NCBI GenBank assembly: GCA_937952235.1
Contig: CALFZM010000314.1
Location: 1 to 10,543, forward strand
Origin: an uncultured Opitutia bacterium
GTDB lineage: Bacteria; Verrucomicrobiota; Verrucomicrobiia; Opitutales; Opitutaceae
Direction: 5' to 3'
Length of the DNA: 10,543 bases
Shown one piece after another: positions 7,063 to 10,543 of this stretch. Every line of letters starts with the position of its first letter. The stretch's first letter is position 1. Under the pieces are notes generated by a model. That model ran no database searches and was not told the origin of the DNA. It saw nothing but the letters and a program-made list of their open reading frames with translations. A program made the position numbers and the translations under genes.

Positions 7063-10000
7063 ATGCAACTCCCCCACTCACACCGTGGCGGCGAGGAATC
7101 GCCGTCCCGCCCCGGCCGAGCCCTCGCCCGTTCGTTCGCCCTGGTCTGCCTGCTCCTCTTCGGGACGGCGTTGAGCGCCGTCGCGCAGAGCGCGGCCGCC
7201 GGCCGCATCACCGGCCGCATCTTCAATCCCGCGACGCAGGAATACGTGCGCAACGCGGAGATCACCGTCGAGGGATCCAACGCGATCGCGTTCTCCGGCG
7301 ACGACGGCTCGTACGTGCTGTCGGGCGTCCCGGCCGGGGATGTCACGTTGAACGTCACCTACACCGGTTACGAGCGCGTCTCGACCAAGCTCACCGTGCA
7401 ATCCGGGCAGACCGCGGTGCGTGACTTCGAGCTGAAGGGCGCGACCTTCGCCCCCGGCGCGCGGCCCGGCTCCGAGGCGGTGCTGACGCTGGAGAAGTTC
7501 GTCGTCTCGAACGAGCGCGAGGGCAATGCCAAGGCGATCATGGAGCAGCGGGCGGCGCTGAACATGAAGAGCGTCGTGGCGTCGGACAACTTCGGCGACA
7601 TCACCGGCGGCAACATCGGCGAGTTCATGAAGTACATGCCGGGCGTCGTGATGGACTATGTCGACGCCGATGCGCGCTCCGTCCGCATCAGCGGCCTCGA
7701 CCCGAAGTACGCGGGCGTGAGCATCGACGGCATGCGCATGGCCAGCGCGGCGTCCGCGACCTTCGCGGGCGGCACGCGCGCCTTCGAGTTCGAGCAGGCC
7801 TCGATCACGAGCATCGAGTCGATCGAGCTGAACAAGACCCTCACCGCGAGCATGGACGCCGACGCGCCCGCCGGGAGCATGAACCTCCGCAGCAAGAATG
7901 CGTTCGACCGCAAGGGCCGCGAGGTGACGGCGCAGGTCAGCCTGACCGCCAGTCCCTACGAGATGACGACGCGGCGCACGCCGAGTCCGGGCGACGGCTA
8001 CCACCGCAAGATCCGGCCGGGCTACGTCTTCACGTACGCCGATTCCTTCAAGGGCCGCTTCGGCGTGCAGCTGAGCCTCTCGCACAACAGCCTGTTCAAC
8101 GAGCAGCTCGGGCTCACCCAGACGATCGACAACACCAACGCCGCCCGGGGACCGGTGATCAACGCGCTCGTGTTCCGCGACAACCCGAAGATCACCACCC
8201 GCGCGGCGTTCGGCCTGAACCTCGACCTGCGCGTGACGCCGCACCTCATCGCGTCGCTCCGCACCGCCGGCTCGCATTTCGACGACGACATCAACGCCCG
8301 CACGATGACGTTCCGTGCCAACACCGCGGACATCGATCCCAGCTCGACGCTGACCACGCTGCTCGCCCGGCCGACGGCCAACGTGAACACGCGCATGGAG
8401 TCGAACATCGGCCACAGCCACAAGTTCAACGACACGATCACCTACACGCCGAAGCTCGAGTACAAGCGCAACGACACCGTGGTGACGCTGAGCGGCGGGT
8501 ATTCGCGCAGCCGCACGCACTATGAGGATTTCCGCAGCGGCTATATGACGGCGGGCCTGAACCGCATCACGCGCATGAGCTGGACCGCCACGCGCAGCAG
8601 CCCGACGTCGACCGACTGGCAGTTGCGCCAGCTCTCCGGCCGTTCGTGGCTCGACCTGGCCAACTACAATCGAGACGACGCCAACCCGAACAACATCGGC
8701 ACGGCGGCGCGCAGCGGCCAGAGCCAGGTCTTCCTCGGCTACCTCGACGCGAAGCACACGTTCAACCTCGGCCTGCCCATCACGGTCCAGGCCGGCGCCA
8801 AGGTGCGGCAGACCACCTACGACCTGTCCCAGACCGGCACGCAGACCTGGACGTACGTCGGCGCCGCCCGGAACCAGCTCGATCCGAGCACGGTGATGAT
8901 CCCGCACACGTTCCCGAGCCTCTTCAACCCGCAGCAGGGCGACAACATCGCGGCGATGAACATCCCGATCCCGAACACCTCGGCGATGTACGAGCTCTTC
9001 CAGCAGCGGCCGGAGTATTTCGTCGAGAACGAGTTCAACAACTTCCTCATCCGCAACACGAGCGTTCGCGCCGTGAAGGAGCAGATCGACGCCCGGTACG
9101 TGGAGTTCAACACCCGCTGGAAGGGCATCCGCGCCAACTTCGGCTTCCGGCAGGAGCGCACGCGCACGGTCGGACGCACCTTCGACCTGATCCCCGCGAA
9201 CCTGGTGCGTGCCGCCGGCTACACGGCCAACACGATTCCTTTCACGGTGTACCAGTACCGGAATTTCGAACGGCGGAACAAGTACGGCGGCTACGACAAC
9301 GACTTCCTCAGCGGCGGCATCAAGTTCTCCCTGCTGAAGAACCTCGTGCTGCAGTTCTCCGGCAACCAGTCGATCGGCCGGCCCGACTACAACAACCTCG
9401 CCGGCGCGATCAACGTGAACGACAACGCCCAGACGGTCACGATGCCGAATCCCGACCTGAAGCCGGAGACCTCGGACAAATACTTCCTCAGCGCCCAGTA
9501 TTACATCGAGCCGGCCGGCACGCTGAGTTTCTCCACCTACGAGCTCCACGTGAAGAACATGGGCGTCTCGAACACCCAGATTTCCGCCGAGGAGGCCGGT
9601 TACGCCGACGATCCGGAGTACGTGGGCTACACGTTCCTCCGGCCCTCGAACCTCGACGGCACGCGCAAGATCAAGGGCGTCGAGCTCGAGTACAGCCAGC
9701 AACTGGTGTTCCTGCCGGGCTTCGCCCGCGGGTTCAGCGTGTTCGGCTCGATCTCGCGCGCGATTCCGGACGTGCGCCTGACCAACGTGGTGCCGAAGGC
9801 CGCCAACGGCGGCATCCGCTTCAGCAACCACAAGTTCAACCTGCAGCTCCGCTCCACCTGGTCCTCGGCGCGCGCCACCTCGATCGCGGCCACGCAGGTG
9901 CAGTGGCAGTACGAACGGATCATGTTCGATGTGAGCGGCGGCTTCAAATTCAACCAGACCTACGAGCTCACGCTCAGCGGCCGCAACATCCTGAACGCGC

Positions 10001-10092
10001 CGATCCGCGGCTACGTCAACGAGCCCGGCATCCTGCGCATCAACCAGAAGTACGGCGCCGTGTGGACGGTGGGCGTGCGCGGACGCTGGTAA
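7063..10092 (+). CDS. TonB-dependent outer-membrane receptor with carboxypeptidase-regulatory-like domain
   Basis: Outer-membrane beta-barrel importer of 1009 residues, powered by TonB-ExbB-ExbD. The ATG at 7063 begins a signal peptide with an unusually long n-region (1-23), core LVCLLLFG and AVA cleavage site after residue 41. An in-frame TTG at 6973 would add 30 residues of poor signal sequence and was not chosen. Residues 47-125 form a carboxypeptidase-regulatory-like beta-sandwich (GRITGRI, then GDDGSYVLSGVPAGD). LEKFVVSNE (143-151) is the probable TonB box. The plug covers about 155-290, with VRISGLDPKYAGVSIDGM and SIESIELNKTLTASMDADAPA; the barrel fills the rest and ends in aromatic Trp1009, as usual for outer-membrane insertion. 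The plug resembles the TonB-Xanth-Caul-like group (TIGR01782), members of which often take up carbohydrates or other large substrates. Nothing visible fixes the ligand; siderophores cannot be excluded. There is no Shine-Dalgarno sequence. A strong terminator follows the stop. Confidence 0.95.
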   Translation: MQLPHSHRGGEESPSRPGRALARSFALVCLLLFGTALSAVAQSAAAGRITGRIFNPATQEYVRNAEITVEGSNAIAFSGDDGSYVLSGVPAGDVTLNVTYTGYERVSTKLTVQSGQTAVRDFELKGATFAPGARPGSEAVLTLEKFVVSNEREGNAKAIMEQRAALNMKSVVASDNFGDITGGNIGEFMKYMPGVVMDYVDADARSVRISGLDPKYAGVSIDGMRMASAASATFAGGTRAFEFEQASITSIESIELNKTLTASMDADAPAGSMNLRSKNAFDRKGREVTAQVSLTASPYEMTTRRTPSPGDGYHRKIRPGYVFTYADSFKGRFGVQLSLSHNSLFNEQLGLTQTIDNTNAARGPVINALVFRDNPKITTRAAFGLNLDLRVTPHLIASLRTAGSHFDDDINARTMTFRANTADIDPSSTLTTLLARPTANVNTRMESNIGHSHKFNDTITYTPKLEYKRNDTVVTLSGGYSRSRTHYEDFRSGYMTAGLNRITRMSWTATRSSPTSTDWQLRQLSGRSWLDLANYNRDDANPNNIGTAARSGQSQVFLGYLDAKHTFNLGLPITVQAGAKVRQTTYDLSQTGTQTWTYVGAARNQLDPSTVMIPHTFPSLFNPQQGDNIAAMNIPIPNTSAMYELFQQRPEYFVENEFNNFLIRNTSVRAVKEQIDARYVEFNTRWKGIRANFGFRQERTRTVGRTFDLIPANLVRAAGYTANTIPFTVYQYRNFERRNKYGGYDNDFLSGGIKFSLLKNLVLQFSGNQSIGRPDYNNLAGAINVNDNAQTVTMPNPDLKPETSDKYFLSAQYYIEPAGTLSFSTYELHVKNMGVSNTQISAEEAGYADDPEYVGYTFLRPSNLDGTRKIKGVELEYSQQLVFLPGFARGFSVFGSISRAIPDVRLTNVVPKAANGGIRFSNHKFNLQLRSTWSSARATSIAATQVQWQYERIMFDVSGGFKFNQTYELTLSGRNILNAPIRGYVNEPGILRINQKYGAVWTVGVRGRW

Positions 10093-10125
10093 TGCGCGGC
10101 GACGCGACGTCGCATCGTTGATCCC

Positions 10126-10158
10126 AAACAGCGCCTCCGGTGAGGCGCTGTTTTCTTT
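10126..10158 (+). terminator. Strong intrinsic terminator after the TonB receptor gene
   Basis: AAACAGCGCCTC (10126-10137) and GAGGCGCTGTTT (10142-10153) form a perfect 12-pair stem with the four-base loop CGGT, followed by T-rich TCTTTC. It lies 33 nt after the receptor stop codon. The left arm starts with AAA, so on the minus strand the stem would end in a short U run; some bidirectional action on the convergent cytochrome-like gene is possible but weaker. Confidence 0.9.
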
Positions 10159-10164
10159 CCGTCA

Positions 10165-10195
10165 CGCGGCGGCACGCGGGACGCGCGTCGCCGCG
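10165..10195. repeat. GC-rich imperfect hairpin in the convergent intergenic gap
   Basis: CGCGGCG (10165-10171) pairs with CGCCGCG (10189-10195), and CGCG (10075+100 to 10178, i.e. 10175-10178) pairs with CGCG (10182-10185) around a GGA loop. The bases between the two stems add one C-G pair, one G·T pair and one A·C mismatch. There is no T-tract on either strand. It lies 49 nt beyond the stop of the minus-strand gene, where a 3'-end hairpin for that gene would be expected, but in such GC-rich DNA chance is a serious alternative. Confidence 0.35.
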
Positions 10196-10244
10196 CTGGC
10201 CCATCCGCTCCTGGCGTGGCCGTCCGCGGGCACGCGTCGCCGGC

Positions 10245-10543
10245 TCACTTGAGACCGGCCAGGTAGGCGACGACGTCCGCCGCCTCCTGCGGCGTGAGAC
10301 CCTGCAACTGGCCCTCGGGCATCAGCGAGGTGTCCATCGTCTTTTCCGCCACGATGTCGGCCAGTCTCACCCTCGCGGACTGGCCGCCGGGAATCGACAG
10401 GACGAGTTCGTTCACTCCCCGCGCCCGGACAAATCCGAGCTGCGTGCCGCCGTCGCGCAGCTCGAGCAGCGTGGCGCGGTAGAGGGGGGCGATCGTGCGC
10501 GACGGCGCCAGCAGGCTGTCGAGGATGCGGGCGCGGTCCTGCT
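10245..10543 (-). CDS. C-terminal part of a c-type cytochrome-like protein (Pirellula/Verrucomicrobium haem-binding type), 5' truncated
   Basis: The last 99 residues of a larger exported protein; its start, and any CxxCH haem-attachment motif, lie beyond the right edge. The visible part reads RILDSLLAPSRTIAPLYRAT, then LGFVRARGVNELVLSIPGGQ, then TSLMPEGQLQGLTPQEAADV and VAYLAGLK before TGA. The order ILDS..PS..IAP.Y, a short beta-hairpin, then MPEG-L--LTPQE-AD--AYL is characteristic of TIGR02603, the putative haem-binding domain found in large planctomycete and verrucomicrobial proteins. The Met codon at 10320-10322 would supply the sixth haem ligand, as in other cytochrome c folds. Such domains are usually fused to a beta-propeller dehydrogenase-like or HEAT-repeat region, so the full gene may be long. 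It converges with the receptor gene and probably belongs to a separate transcription unit. Confidence 0.82.
   Translation of the reverse strand, partial: QDRARILDSLLAPSRTIAPLYRATLLELRDGGTQLGFVRARGVNELVLSIPGGQSARVRLADIVAEKTMDTSLMPEGQLQGLTPQEAADVVAYLAGLK

Noticed and set aside
7078..9831. A 917-codon open frame on the minus strand, antisense to the receptor gene
   Set aside because: Its translation is low-complexity (long runs rich in R, A, V, H, E, D) with no recognisable domain. It mirrors the receptor codons, as expected where GC-rich third positions remove stops from the opposite strand.
10294..10482. A 62-codon plus-strand open frame near the right edge
   Set aside because: Antisense to the conserved haem-binding domain, with no motif of its own.

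Overview
The window is very GC-rich and reads as ordinary chromosome of a Gram-negative bacterium. The most likely source is the Verrucomicrobiota, probably near Opitutaceae. Three features point there: a large TonB-dependent receptor with an N-terminal carboxypeptidase-regulatory-like domain, a right-edge protein ending in the Pirellula/Verrucomicrobium-type haem-binding domain, and start codons mostly without Shine-Dalgarno sequences. This placement is inference from protein types; no marker gene is present.

Left block (1-3692, + strand): the last two thirds of a pyruvate carboxylase (anaplerotic oxaloacetate synthesis), then after only 9 nt a multi-spanning membrane protein of the PMT/ArnT-like (GT39/GT83) glycosyltransferase type. 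A GC-rich hairpin straddles the stop codon of the second gene.

Middle block (3803-6926, + strand): an exported right-handed beta-helix protein with an N-terminal beta-rich domain, followed after 7 nt by a Tat-exported alpha/beta hydrolase with a visible Ser-Asp-His triad. They look like one two-gene operon. A terminator-like hairpin overlaps the hydrolase stop codon.

Right block (7063-10158, + strand): a complete 1009-residue TonB-dependent receptor, closed by a near-perfect intrinsic terminator. Beta-helix protein, esterase-like hydrolase and TonB receptor together would fit surface binding, deacylation and uptake of a glycan, but the substrate cannot be read from sequence.

Right edge (10245-10543, - strand): the C-terminal 99 residues of a c-type cytochrome-like protein, convergent with the receptor gene. 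The gap between them holds the terminator and a second GC-rich hairpin.

No tRNA, rRNA, CRISPR array, insertion sequence, attachment site or origin was seen. No gene-free stretch exceeds 300 bases; the longest are 3693-3802, 6927-7062 and 10093-10244. I saw no convincing evidence of a wholly new system. The least explained item is the beta-helix/hydrolase pair.
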